Assembly: GCF_025837095.1 (NCBI RefSeq)
Contig: NZ_CP107551.1
Location: 886,352 to 950,351, forward strand
Reading direction: 5' to 3'
Source of the DNA: Rhodococcus sp. Z13
Lineage (GTDB): Bacteria; Actinomycetota; Actinomycetes; Mycobacteriales; Mycobacteriaceae
DNA: 64,000 bases
A model generated the notes under the pieces. The model made no database searches. It was given only the letters and a program-made list of their open reading frames with translations, and was not told where the DNA came from. The position numbers and the translations under genes are program-made. Position 1 is the first letter of the stretch. The number at the start of each line of letters is the position of its first letter. This document shows, piece by piece, positions 31,837 through 40,194 of this stretch.

Positions 31837-32751
31837 ATGAGTGAACCCACCCCGGTCGTCGTGGCCGTCGACGGGTCCGAAGCGTCCACCACAGCGGTGA
31901 TCTGGGCGGCCCGCGCCGCCGCACTGCGTGGCCGGCCGCTGCACATCGTCACCGTCGTCCACATCCCCGCCTTCTACTACTCCGAGCCCTACCTCGCGCA
32001 GAGCTTCCACGAGGAGATGAAGGCGACCGCCCGCGATCGGCTCGCCGGCGCCGCCGAACTCGCCCGGCAGGCCGTCGACGAGCAGAACGGGCACGGACCC
32101 GTCGAGATCGTCACCGAACAGCTCGAGGGCAAGGTCGCGCAGACCCTCGTCGCCCGCGCCGAGCACGCCGACCGCCTGGTGGTGGGCTCGCGGGGTCTCG
32201 GCGAGGTCAAGGGCCTGTTGGCCGGATCGGTCTCCACCGCCGTCGCGTCCCACTCCGCCGCACCCGTCGTCGTGGTGCGGGGACGGACCCTCGACGGTGC
32301 GCCCCCGGCGGAGGGACCCGTGGTGGTCGGTGTCGACGGCTCGGTCTCGTGCCGCGACGCCGTGGAGGTCGCCTTCGAGGAGGCGGCGGCCCGGAACACC
32401 ACCCTCGTGGCGGTCAACGTGTGGAGCGACGTGAGCGTGCAGCCCTCGCTCGGGGCGGTGCCCGAGGATCCGCACTGGAGCCGGATCCAGACCGGCGAGG
32501 AGATCGTGCTCGCCGAGCGGCTGGCCGGCTACCAGGAACGGTATCCGGACGTGGTGGTCGAGCGGGTCGTCGAACGCGACCGCCCGGTGCGGGTGCTCAG
32601 CGAACTCGCCGAGCGCGCGCAGCTTCTGGTCGTGGGCAGCCGCGGCCGGGGCGGTTTCAAGGGACTGCTGCTCGGTTCGACGAGCAACGCGCTGATCCAG
32701 ACCGCGGACTGCCCGGTCGTGGTGGTGCGATCGAAGGAGACGGAGGACTGA
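31837..32751 (+). CDS. Tandem-domain universal stress protein
   Basis: The 304-residue protein has two UspA domains (VVVAVDGS at the start, VVVGVDGS at about 165). ATP-binding loops are VVGSRGLGEVKGLLAGS and VVGSRGRGGFKGLLLGS. It begins 25 bases after the oxidoreductase gene, so it is probably in the same operon. A 44-bp palindrome follows its stop. Confidence 0.88.
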   Translation: MSEPTPVVVAVDGSEASTTAVIWAARAAALRGRPLHIVTVVHIPAFYYSEPYLAQSFHEEMKATARDRLAGAAELARQAVDEQNGHGPVEIVTEQLEGKVAQTLVARAEHADRLVVGSRGLGEVKGLLAGSVSTAVASHSAAPVVVVRGRTLDGAPPAEGPVVVGVDGSVSCRDAVEVAFEEAAARNTTLVAVNVWSDVSVQPSLGAVPEDPHWSRIQTGEEIVLAERLAGYQERYPDVVVERVVERDRPVRVLSELAERAQLLVVGSRGRGGFKGLLLGSTSNALIQTADCPVVVVRSKETED

Positions 32752-32779
32752 CGCACCGATCCGGTGCGAGTGGACCGAC

Positions 32780-32823
32780 ATACCGGCCCGGTGCGGATCG
32801 ATCGATCCGCACCGGGCCGGTAT
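32780..32823. terminator. 44-bp perfect palindrome
   Basis: The sequence from ATACCGGCCCGG to its exact complement, centred on GATCGATCGATC, lies between convergent genes. It could form a 20-bp-plus stem on either strand and probably terminates both transcripts. Confidence 0.7.
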
Positions 32824-32833
32824 CGACGGGGCG

Positions 32834-33097
32834 TCAGCCGAATTCGTCGACGCCCCGCGCGTGCAGTTCCGCCCACCGGTCGGCGGGATGCACACCTCGC
32901 CGGATCGCGTCGTTCTCGACGAGGACACCCACCATCTGCGACAGCAGGAAGGCGATGTCCTCCAGGTGCCCGAACTCGTACCGGGTGGACAGCCAGCCGG
33001 AGATGTTGCCGGACTTGGCCGCTCGGGCCAGGTCCAGAGCGACGGGGAACAGCTCCCGGGCCGGGTCGTCGACGTGGTTCTCGGTGGGTGCGCTCAC
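32834..33097 (-). CDS. Small hypothetical protein
   Basis: The 87-residue soluble protein (ARELFPVALDLARAAKSGNI, LEDIAFLLSQMVGVLVENDA) is predicted all-helical. The GTG has a textbook AGGAGGTG upstream. It lies downstream of the Acg-like nitroreductase gene on the same strand with an 80-bp gap. Family and function unknown. Confidence 0.65.
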   Translation of the reverse strand: MSAPTENHVDDPARELFPVALDLARAAKSGNISGWLSTRYEFGHLEDIAFLLSQMVGVLVENDAIRRGVHPADRWAELHARGVDEFG

Positions 33098-33177
33098 CGC
33101 ACCTCCTCTCGTGTGTCGCTGGTGGACGGGTGTTTCCGGTGGGGCGGTGTCTCCGGTGGACGGAGCCGGACCCGTGC

Positions 33178-34101
33178 TCAGAAACCCACGCGCAGGATCA
33201 ACTGCGGCAGATCCGGCAGGTCGAGCATCTCGGCGAGCCGCACCGCGGAGTCCTCGACCCGCAGCGGATGGGTCACCACCGACGCCGACAGCCGGGCGTC
33301 GACCGCCGCGAGCCAGGCACGCTGGGTGGCGACCCCGACCCGCAGCAGTTCCTCGGTGGATGCCGACGGTGCGGAGAACAGAAACACCGCCTCGCGGGCG
33401 ATCGCCGCGGCCAGCGCCCCGGTGTCGAGCGATCCGGTGGTGACCATAGCCCTCCCGGCCGCGCCCCGGTCGTCGAGGGCGGCGTCCCAGTCGGTGACGA
33501 CCTCGTTGTTGCCGAACGGCTGCCAGTGCGAGGTCCACGAGAACATCTCGCGCTGGTAGTGCGGATTGCGCCGCTTCGCCTCCGTTGCGTACGCGAGCAC
33601 GTCGGCCAGGGCGGCGGCCTCGTCGACGGCCAGCAGCCGCACGCCCACCCCCTCGACCTCGCAGGCCGCGGACTGGATGTCGGCGAGCATCTCGGCGGGA
33701 ACGGGGATGTCGGCGAACGACTCCCGATGACTGCGCCGGTGCGAGATCGCCGCGTACAGACGCAGGTCGCGGCTCGCCGGGGTGGCCGCCCCGAGCGTCT
33801 CCACCCGGGCGACCAGCTCGGGACGGTTGGGGTCGGGCAGCAGGTGGGTGCGGGTCCGGTTACCCAGCACCCGGATCGCCAGTTCGAGATTGGCCAGGGC
33901 GCATCCACAGGAGATCAACCGGTCGGGCCGCAGCGGGTCCGGGCCCGGCTCCGCGAAGTCGAGGCGTTCCTCGAGCTCGGCCGAGTGGGCGGGCAGCCGC
34001 AGGTTCCACGGCTGTGTGTCGTGGACGGACGGCGCCTCGACGATCGCCCGCGCGATGATCTCGGTGTCACCGATGGACCAGGTTCCGGCATCGACGGTCA
34101 C
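33178..34101 (-). CDS. Acg-like nitroreductase-family protein
   Basis: The 307-residue protein resembles the mycobacterial Acg (Rv2032) group of flavin-binding nitroreductase-fold proteins. Landmarks are ARAIVEAPSVHDTQPWNLRL near the N-terminus, HRRSHRESFAD, and VGVATQRAWLAAVDARLSAS near the end. Known Acg sequesters FMN and has no usual nitroreductase activity. The GTG at 34101 was chosen for GAGGAGG upstream; longer in-frame starts lack one. Its nearness to a DosR-like regulator and Usp genes matches dormancy-regulon content in mycobacteria. Confidence 0.78.
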   Translation of the reverse strand: MTVDAGTWSIGDTEIIARAIVEAPSVHDTQPWNLRLPAHSAELEERLDFAEPGPDPLRPDRLISCGCALANLELAIRVLGNRTRTHLLPDPNRPELVARVETLGAATPASRDLRLYAAISHRRSHRESFADIPVPAEMLADIQSAACEVEGVGVRLLAVDEAAALADVLAYATEAKRRNPHYQREMFSWTSHWQPFGNNEVVTDWDAALDDRGAAGRAMVTTGSLDTGALAAAIAREAVFLFSAPSASTEELLRVGVATQRAWLAAVDARLSASVVTHPLRVEDSAVRLAEMLDLPDLPQLILRVGF

Positions 34102-34284
34102 GGCATCCTCCTCGTCTGATCGGTCACCACACATGTCGGGCATGGTTGGATCAGCCTCCCTCGAACGGCGCCTGCGAGGGAGAGGGAGAAGGTCCCGATC
34201 TGCGTGTCGAACGGCCCCGAAGACGCGGGCCACCGGGTACACCTGGGACAATCGGGGGACGGACTGCCAACGAAAGGTTCTGAG

Positions 34285-34932
34285 ATGCCCCGCGTGTTTC
34301 TCGTCGACGATCACGAAATCGTCCGGCGCGGCCTGGTGGATCTGCTGAGCAGTGTTCCCGACTTCACCGTGGTCGGGGAGGCCGCGTCGGTGGGCGAGGC
34401 GCTGGCCCGCATCCCCGACAGCGGCGCCGACGTCGTCGTGCTCGACGTGCGCCTGCCCGACGGCAACGGGGTGGAACTGTGCCGCGAGTTGCGGGCCCGC
34501 CTGCCGGAACTGCGGGCGCTGATGCTCACCTCCTACGCCGACGACGAGGCGCTGTTCGACGCGATCATGGCCGGCGCCTCCGGCTTCGTCCTCAAGCAGA
34601 TCCTCGGCACCGACCTCGTCGCCGCGATCCGCACCGTCGGCGAGGGTGGATCGCTGCTCGACAGCCGCGCCACCGCGGCGCTCATGGAACGTATCCGGGC
34701 CTCGCGCACCGCCGACCCGCTCGCCGAGCTCTCCGAACAGGAACGCGCCGTCTTCGAACTCATCGGTGAGGGCCTGACCAACCGCGAGATCGCCGAGCGC
34801 CTGTTCCTCGCCGAGAAGACCGTGAAGAACTACGTCTCACGCCTGCTCGCGAAGCTCGGCATGCAGCGCCGCACCCAGGCCGCGGTGCTCGCGACGGAAC
34901 TGCGCAAGGAGCGCGGGCAGAGCCCGTCCTGA
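34285..34932 (+). CDS. DosR/DevR-like response regulator
   Basis: The 215-residue NarL-family regulator has a receiver domain with Asp8/Asp9, phospho-acceptor Asp54 in [11 protein letters not shown], Thr82 and Lys104, the same numbering as M. tuberculosis DosR. A LuxR-type HTH follows ([20 protein letters not shown]). Its likely partner is the DevS-like kinase encoded convergently at 34961-36619. The neighbouring Acg-like and Usp genes are the kind of target DosR controls. I found no good 20-bp DosR box just upstream. Confidence 0.85.
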   Translation: MPRVFLVDDHEIVRRGLVDLLSSVPDFTVVGEAASVGEALARIPDSGADVVVLDVRLPDGNGVELCRELRARLPELRALMLTSYADDEALFDAIMAGASGFVLKQILGTDLVAAIRTVGEGGSLLDSRATAALMERIRASRTADPLAELSEQERAVFELIGEGLTNREIAERLFLAEKTVKNYVSRLLAKLGMQRRTQAAVLATELRKERGQSPS

Positions 34933-34934
34933 CG

Positions 34935-34962
34935 GAGCCGGGCCGGGTCCGGTGCCCGGCTC
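34935..34962. terminator. Hairpin between convergent regulator and kinase genes
   Basis: GAGCCGGG and CCCGGCTC form an 8-bp stem filling the 28-bp gap and overlapping the kinase stop codon. Confidence 0.55.
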
Positions 34963-36619
34963 AGATCGGCACCCGCCACACGATGCGGGTGCCGCACCCG
35001 TCGCCGGGACCGATCTCGAACGTTCCGCCGCACTGCTGTGCGCGTCGTTCGAGATTGTTCAGGCCGCTGCGCCGCGGTGTGTCGGGAATGCCCTTCCCGT
35101 CGTCGACGATCTCGATCCGGAAGTCGTCCTGCACCGACACCGCGACGATGATGTTGTCGGACTGCGAGTGCCGTAGCGCGTTGCTCAGCCCTTCGCGCAG
35201 CACGGCTTCCGCGTGCGGGTGGATGCGGGACGGCACCATCGTGTCGATCGGGCCGGCGAACTGGACGTTCGGTGCGACCGCCGAGTGTACGCTCAGGTCG
35301 CCGACGACGTCGAGCAGGCGTCGCCGCAGACTGCTCGAGGCGGCGGCGCCGGTGGTGTGCAGATCGAAGATGGTTGTGCGGATCTCGCGCACCGTGCGGT
35401 CGAGCTGCTCGATCGCGTGCCGCACCAGCTCGACGCGCCGCTCCTCGCTCACCCCGTCGGCCGTGCAGCTCTGCAGGCTCATGCCGGTGGCGAACAGGCG
35501 CTGGATGACGTTGTCGTGCAGGTCCTGTGCGATCCGGTCGCGGTCGGCGAGCACGTCGAGCAGACGCTTCTTGCGTTGCTGCTCGGCGAATTCGAGTGCC
35601 ACCGCCGCGAGGTTCGCCATCGACTCGAAGCGGGCCACGCCCTCCTCGTCCCAGGGTTCGGAGCCGCCCTCGCGGGTCGCGATGAGCACGCCCGTGACCG
35701 TCGAGGTGGCGGACAGGGACAGCACCACCGCGTGGCCCTCGTCGCCGTTGCCGACGGGCGGCAGCCCCTCGAGACTGTCGAGGTGCACCACCTGACGCCC
35801 TCTGAGTGCTTGCAGCACAGGGGATCCGGTGAGGTCGATGCGGACGTCCTCGCCGTACGGCGTCCCGGGGGAGGCGGCGCGCAGGGTGCCGTGGGTGCCG
35901 TCGACGAGCACGATGTACACCCCGGTGCAGCGGGCGAGTTCGCGGACCTGGCCGACGAGCATGGACAGCGTCTCGTCCACCGAGCCGCCCATCAGCAACC
36001 GGGAGTTGATGGATGCCATTGCGGTGAGCCATCGTTCGCGGGTCAGTGATCCCTCGAACAGTCGCGCGTTCTCGACGGCCACACCCGCGGACATGGCGAG
36101 GACCTTGAGGATCACCTCGTCCTCTTCGGTGAACTCCGGAGCGCCCAGCTTCTCGGTGAGGTAGATGCTCCCGAACACCTTGCCGCGCACCATGATCGGA
36201 GTTCCGAGGAAGCTCTTCATCGGCGGATGGTTCGACGGGAACCCGATGGAGGCGGGATGCTTCGACAGGTCGGCGAGCCGGACCGGCCGCGGATCGTTGA
36301 TGAGCAGGCCCAGGATGCCGCGGCCCTCGGGCAGGTGCCCCATCGTCTCGCGCTGCTTCGGGTTGATCCCGACGTACACGAATTCCGACAGCCCGCCGTC
36401 GGCGGCGCGCACACCGAGGGCGCCGTACCGGGCATCGAGCAGGGCCGTCGCAGCGGAGACGATGCGCTGGAGCATCGAGTCGAGTTCGAGACCCGACCCC
36501 ACGACCAGCACGGCCTCGAGCAGACCCCGCAGCGTGGTGGGGGCGTCGACCGAGTCGTCCAGGCGGTCGCGCAGCTCGGCGAGCAGGGTGTCGATGGCGA
36601 CGTCGGGGGTCTCGCTCAT
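34961..36619 (-). CDS. DevS/DosT-like GAF sensor histidine kinase
   Basis: The 552-residue kinase has two GAF domains (about 40-185 and 210-350), a HisKA_3 dimerisation region with phospho-His368 in AQDLHDNVIQRL, and a GHKL ATPase (SNALRHSQSD, VDDGKGIPD). In the first GAF the stretch KHPASIGFPSNHPPM keeps His131, the equivalent of the haem-ligating His149 of DevS, so it probably senses O2, NO or CO. The gene is convergent with the regulator and overlaps the hydrolase gene by an ATGA, a different layout from mycobacterial devRS. Confidence 0.88.
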   Translation of the reverse strand: MSETPDVAIDTLLAELRDRLDDSVDAPTTLRGLLEAVLVVGSGLELDSMLQRIVSAATALLDARYGALGVRAADGGLSEFVYVGINPKQRETMGHLPEGRGILGLLINDPRPVRLADLSKHPASIGFPSNHPPMKSFLGTPIMVRGKVFGSIYLTEKLGAPEFTEEDEVILKVLAMSAGVAVENARLFEGSLTRERWLTAMASINSRLLMGGSVDETLSMLVGQVRELARCTGVYIVLVDGTHGTLRAASPGTPYGEDVRIDLTGSPVLQALRGRQVVHLDSLEGLPPVGNGDEGHAVVLSLSATSTVTGVLIATREGGSEPWDEEGVARFESMANLAAVALEFAEQQRKKRLLDVLADRDRIAQDLHDNVIQRLFATGMSLQSCTADGVSEERRVELVRHAIEQLDRTVREIRTTIFDLHTTGAAASSSLRRRLLDVVGDLSVHSAVAPNVQFAGPIDTMVPSRIHPHAEAVLREGLSNALRHSQSDNIIVAVSVQDDFRIEIVDDGKGIPDTPRRSGLNNLERRAQQCGGTFEIGPGDGCGTRIVWRVPI

Positions 36620-37260
36620 GACTTCACCGCCAGCAGGTGGAGAGCGGCGGGCACGGCGGACTCCGACGGATCCGACTTGGCGCGGCTCAGATCGTGGGCG
36701 GCGCCGGTGACCTCGACGAAGGTCGTGGCGCCGGACACGAGCGTGAGTGCCTGCCGCATCTCGTCCGGGCTGCCGAAGGGATCGCGGTCGCCGTGCACGA
36801 ACACCGTCGGCACCGTGATCTCCGGCAGGTGCTCGGTGCGGGCCCTCTCCGGCTTCCCCGGCGGGTGCAGGGGATAGGAGAGCAGGACGAGGGCGTCGGC
36901 GATGTCCGGTTCGTCGGCCGCGAGCATCGACGTCTGCCGGCCACCGTAGGAGACGCCGCCGAGCAGCAGGGGCCCGGACACGCGTTCACGGAGCTCCGCG
37001 GCCGCGGCGGCCACACCCTCGCGGTCCTCCGCGGCGCGGGACGGCTGTGGTGGTCCCTTGGGCTTGCGCCGGCGGAACGGCAGGTCGTAGCGCAGGGCGA
37101 GGAAGCCGGCGTCGGCGAACCGGGAGCACATCAGCTGCAGGATCCGGGCGTCGCAGTTGCCCCCGGCGCCGTGCGTCAGTGCGACGGCACCCCGCGGGCT
37201 GTCCTCGGGAAGATGCAGGTGACCGGCCACGATGCCGGTGTCCAGCGGTTCGACACTCAC
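36616..37260 (-). CDS. Alpha/beta hydrolase (COG3571-type)
   Basis: This hydrolase of about 214 residues carries ALTHGAGGNCD (oxyanion region), nucleophile Ser in LLGGVSYGGRQ, Asp in VFVHGDRDPFG and His in TGAAHDLSR. It resembles the KANL3/Tex30-like dienelactone-hydrolase-related family; substrate unknown. GTG 37260 starts just before the conserved fold; longer in-frame starts exist but are low-complexity. It is co-translated with the downstream kinase gene (ATGA overlap). Confidence 0.75.
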   Translation of the reverse strand: MSVEPLDTGIVAGHLHLPEDSPRGAVALTHGAGGNCDARILQLMCSRFADAGFLALRYDLPFRRRKPKGPPQPSRAAEDREGVAAAAAELRERVSGPLLLGGVSYGGRQTSMLAADEPDIADALVLLSYPLHPPGKPERARTEHLPEITVPTVFVHGDRDPFGSPDEMRQALTLVSGATTFVEVTGAAHDLSRAKSDPSESAVPAALHLLAVKS

Positions 37261-37303
37261 ACCGATACGGTAACCGTCGCGTCGTCGGCGGTCGTCCGCC
37301 CCT

Positions 37304-37828
37304 CTACCCGCTTCCACGGGGTAGGGGACCGACATCGGAGTGGCGGCCCGGCACGCGTTCGGCGTGGCGCCCTCCCGGGCCGAGGCCCCGGCGAGCCGCG
37401 AGCGCGTCGGCGACGGCACCGGTGACGAAGCCGTAGACGCTCTTGTGGAGGACGTCGATCGCCAGTTCCGAGCGGGGCCACGTCTGCGGCGGGGCTCCCA
37501 CGCCGGTCGCGTTCTCGAGGATCTGGTCGTTGGTGAGGCGGACGACGGTGAACTTCGACGATGCGAGCGGTCCCCGCAGACCGACCTCGGCCATGACCGA
37601 ACGCAGGACGCCGAGGGCGATGCCCTGTCCGAAGTGCATCGTCCAGTTCAGGGTGGTCGAGTGTTGCCCGGCCGATTCGGACGCGCCCGTCAGCCGTGCG
37701 AGTACGCGGCCCGGCACATGGGAGTTCGGTCGCCCGGTGACAGCCTGCTCGATCTTCTCCCCGACCGTCATGGCGGCGACACCGGCCGCACCGGCGATCA
37801 GGCCCTCCCACAGTGCGTTTCTCAGCAT
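37304..37828 (-). CDS. Hypothetical membrane-associated protein
   Basis: The 174-residue protein has a small-residue-rich N-terminal segment (GLIAGAAGVAAMTVGEKIEQ), a middle hydrophobic helix (MHFGQGIALGVLRSVMAEVG) and a third near SVYGFVTGAVADALAARRG. The layout resembles DUF1440-like membrane proteins, but I am not certain of the family. ATG 37828. It lies 43 bp upstream of the hydrolase gene on the same strand, so it may be the first gene of that operon. Confidence 0.6.
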   Translation of the reverse strand: MLRNALWEGLIAGAAGVAAMTVGEKIEQAVTGRPNSHVPGRVLARLTGASESAGQHSTTLNWTMHFGQGIALGVLRSVMAEVGLRGPLASSKFTVVRLTNDQILENATGVGAPPQTWPRSELAIDVLHKSVYGFVTGAVADALAARRGLGPGGRHAERVPGRHSDVGPLPRGSG

Positions 37829-37909
37829 GGTTGCTCGGGTACCCGCCGCACGACCGGAACAACCCGTATTCCCAGGGCGGAGTCCTTCGGACGGCACGGT
37901 GAGGGAACG

Positions 37910-38404
37910 ATGACCGGAGCGACACGACCCGGAGACACACGCGGTGGAATCTCGGTGCGGCACTCCGCGATCAGTGGTGCCCTCCTCGGTGTGGCGTTCG
38001 TGGCCGCGATCGACGAGATCGTCTTCCACCAGATCCTCGGTTGGCACCATTTCTACGACCGCTCCACACCCGCGGTCGGACTCGCGTCCGACGGTCTGCT
38101 GCACACGGCCGAGTTGCTCGTGCTCGTAGCGGGATTCGCGTTGCTCGCGGACGTGCACCGCAGACACGCCCTGGCGGTACGGCACCTCTGGGCAGCGCTG
38201 CTCATGGGCGCGGGCGCGTTCCAGTTGTTCGACGGGCTGGTGAACCACAAGGTGTTCCGCGTCCATCGGATCCGGTACGACGTCGACGTCCTGCCCTACG
38301 ACCTGGCATGGCTCGGGGCGGCGGCCGTCCTCCTGATCGCCGGTGCCGTCCTGTGGTGGTCGGCGCGGCGGAGCGCCCGGACCACCGAGCTTCCGGGCGG
38401 ATAG
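37910..38404 (+). CDS. DUF2243 family membrane protein
   Basis: The 164-residue protein has four membrane helices and the family's conserved polar residues: FVAAIDEIVFHQILGWHHFY in the first helix, LLHTAELLVLVAGF, then FQLFDGLVNHKVFRVHRIRY. DUF2243 proteins are often encoded beside CtaG-like proteins, as here (seven bases apart), and the His/Asp residues in the membrane suggest metal handling. Exact role unknown. Confidence 0.85.
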   Translation: MTGATRPGDTRGGISVRHSAISGALLGVAFVAAIDEIVFHQILGWHHFYDRSTPAVGLASDGLLHTAELLVLVAGFALLADVHRRHALAVRHLWAALLMGAGAFQLFDGLVNHKVFRVHRIRYDVDVLPYDLAWLGAAAVLLIAGAVLWWSARRSARTTELPGG

Positions 38405-38411
38405 GAGCACG

Positions 38412-39260
38412 GTGCACGAGCATGCGATGCACACGGGACCGGGCACACTCGCCCTCGTCGTGCCGATCGCGGCGGCGGTGGGGGCCGCGCTGTACATCGG
38501 AGCGGCCGTGCGGCTCCGGCGCCGCGGCGACGCGTGGCCGTGGTGGCGTGACGCGAGTGTCACCGCAGGTGCCGGTGCCGTCGCGGCCGCAGCGGTGCTG
38601 CCTCTCGTCACCGCGACGGTGTCGCCACTGCCCGGTGGTCCGTTCACCGCCCACATGACCGGACATCTGCTCGTCGGCATGGTCGGGCCCCTGCTTGTCG
38701 TGCTGGGCCGCCCGGTGACACTGCTGCTGAGGACCGTGCCGGTGGGGCACGCCCGCACCGGTCTGCTCAGGGTGCTGCACTCGCGACCGGCCGCTCTGCT
38801 GACGGGGCCGGCGGTCGCGGCCGTGCTGGACATGGGTGGGCTGTGGGTGCTCTACCGGACGCCGTTGTTCGCGGCGATGCACGACGACGTGCTCGTCGCG
38901 ACGGTCGTCCACCTGCACGTCTTCGCCGCGGGGATGCTCTTCACCGTCGCGATCTGCCACCTCGATCCGCTTCGCCGCAGGTACGGTCTCGTCCATCCGG
39001 CGGTGGTGCTGCTCCTGGCCGGCGCGGCCCATTCGGTGCTGGCGAAGTCGCTGTATGCGCAGGCGCCTCCCGGCACGACGTTCGACGCGTCCGACCTCGA
39101 GGCCGGTGCCCAGCTGATGTACTACGGCGGAGACGCGGTCGGGCTCGCCCTGGCCGTCGTGCTCGCGGTCCGCTGGTACGGCGAGGCGGGGCGGGTCCGT
39201 GAGCGTCACTTCAGAAGCCGGGACATCCGCCTGTCGGCGAGGACCTTCCCTCCGGTCTGA
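38412..39260 (+). CDS. CtaG-like cytochrome c oxidase assembly membrane protein
   Basis: The 282-residue protein has about seven membrane helices with the caa3_CtaG signatures FTAHMTGHLLVGMVGPLLVV, VVHLHVFAAGMLFTVAI and AGAQLMYYGGDAVGLALA. The conserved His residues fit copper delivery to cytochrome oxidase. The GTG follows AGGAG. It pairs with the DUF2243 gene upstream. Its 3' end overlaps the convergent glycosylase gene by 55 bp. Confidence 0.82.
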   Translation: MHEHAMHTGPGTLALVVPIAAAVGAALYIGAAVRLRRRGDAWPWWRDASVTAGAGAVAAAAVLPLVTATVSPLPGGPFTAHMTGHLLVGMVGPLLVVLGRPVTLLLRTVPVGHARTGLLRVLHSRPAALLTGPAVAAVLDMGGLWVLYRTPLFAAMHDDVLVATVVHLHVFAAGMLFTVAICHLDPLRRRYGLVHPAVVLLLAGAAHSVLAKSLYAQAPPGTTFDASDLEAGAQLMYYGGDAVGLALAVVLAVRWYGEAGRVRERHFRSRDIRLSARTFPPV

Positions 39261-40072
39261 CAGGTGGGGCAGTACTGGAACGACCGGTCGCTGTAGGAGA
39301 CCTCGCGGACGGTGTCCCCACAGACCGGGCACGGCAGCCCGGTGCGCCCGTGCACGCGCAGACCCGACCGCTTCTCGCCCTTCAGTCGCGCCGCGTCCTG
39401 CCCGACCGAGCGGGTGACGGCATCGGTGAGCACCGACCGCATCGCGCCGAACAGGGCGGTCACCTCGTCCTCGTCCAGGCGGCCGGCGGTCGCGAACGGC
39501 GACAGCTGCGCGACGTGCAGGATCTCGTCCGAATAGGCGTTGCCGATGCCGGCCAGGACCTGCTGGTCGGTGAGCAGGGTCTTCAGCCGCGACGAGGTAC
39601 CGGACAGCAGCGCCGCGAACTCGTCGCGCGTGAGGGCGAGCGCATCGGGCCCGAGCCGGGCGAGGCCGGGCACCTGCCGCGGATCGTCGACGACCCACAC
39701 CGCGAGCCGCTTCCTCGTACCGGCCTCGGTGAGGTCGAAGGCCGGGGTCGTCGCATCGGGGGCGAACAGGTGCACCCGCAGCGCCAGCGGACCGCGGCCC
39801 AGTTTCGGGGGTGCCGGCGACGGCTCGTCGAGCCAGCGCAGCCAGCCCGCGCGCGACAGATGGGTGACCAGGTGCAGTCCCGACGCCTCGATCGCGAGGA
39901 ACTTGCCGAAGCGCTCCGCTCCGGTGACGTCGCGTCCCTGCAGAGCCGTGATCGGCGGGTCGGCGGTCTGCAGCACGCTCAGGGCCGCGACGTCGATGCG
40001 GCCGATCACGCTGCCGACCGCGTGCTCGCGCAGGAACACCGCGAGTGCTTCCACCTCGGGGAGCTCGGGCAT
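39206..40072 (-). CDS. Fpg/Nei-family DNA glycosylase
   Basis: The 288-residue base-excision enzyme starts with MPELPEVE: Pro2 is the Schiff-base nucleophile and Glu3 the acid. It has the H2TH region (LAGIGNAYSDEILHVAQLSP) and a C-terminal zinc finger (CPVCGDTV and YCPTCQTGG). It removes oxidised bases and nicks the strand. The catalytic Pro must be at the N-terminus, so ATG 40072 is the start even though an open frame continues upstream through tandem repeats. Fpg and Nei are hard to tell apart from sequence alone. Confidence 0.9.
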   Translation of the reverse strand: MPELPEVEALAVFLREHAVGSVIGRIDVAALSVLQTADPPITALQGRDVTGAERFGKFLAIEASGLHLVTHLSRAGWLRWLDEPSPAPPKLGRGPLALRVHLFAPDATTPAFDLTEAGTRKRLAVWVVDDPRQVPGLARLGPDALALTRDEFAALLSGTSSRLKTLLTDQQVLAGIGNAYSDEILHVAQLSPFATAGRLDEDEVTALFGAMRSVLTDAVTRSVGQDAARLKGEKRSGLRVHGRTGLPCPVCGDTVREVSYSDRSFQYCPTCQTGGKVLADRRMSRLLK

Positions 40073-40080
40073 GGGGACAA

Positions 40081-40152
40081 GGCTACGGTCGCCGGGCGAC
40101 ACAGGGCTACGGTCGCCGGGCGACACCGGGCTACGGTCGCCGGGTGACTCGC
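40081..40152. repeat. Three tandem 24-bp repeats, each a hairpin
   Basis: The unit GGCTACGGTCGCCGGGCGAC plus four bases recurs at 40081, 40105 and 40129; the third copy has diverged. Each holds GTCGCC-G-GGCGAC, a perfect 6-bp stem. They sit in the 122-bp gap between the divergent glycosylase and thyA genes. Confidence 0.8.
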
Positions 40153-40194
40153 GGGTGGCGCCGGACACCCTCGTGCCCCCGATAGACTGCGCTC

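Noticed and set aside
34200..34284. DosR box upstream of the DosR-like gene
   Set aside because: GGGAC occurs at about 34247 but the complementary GTCCC half at the right spacing is absent.
40081..40152. Possible CRISPR array
   Set aside because: Three directly adjoining 24-bp copies without unique spacers are a tandem repeat, not a CRISPR array.
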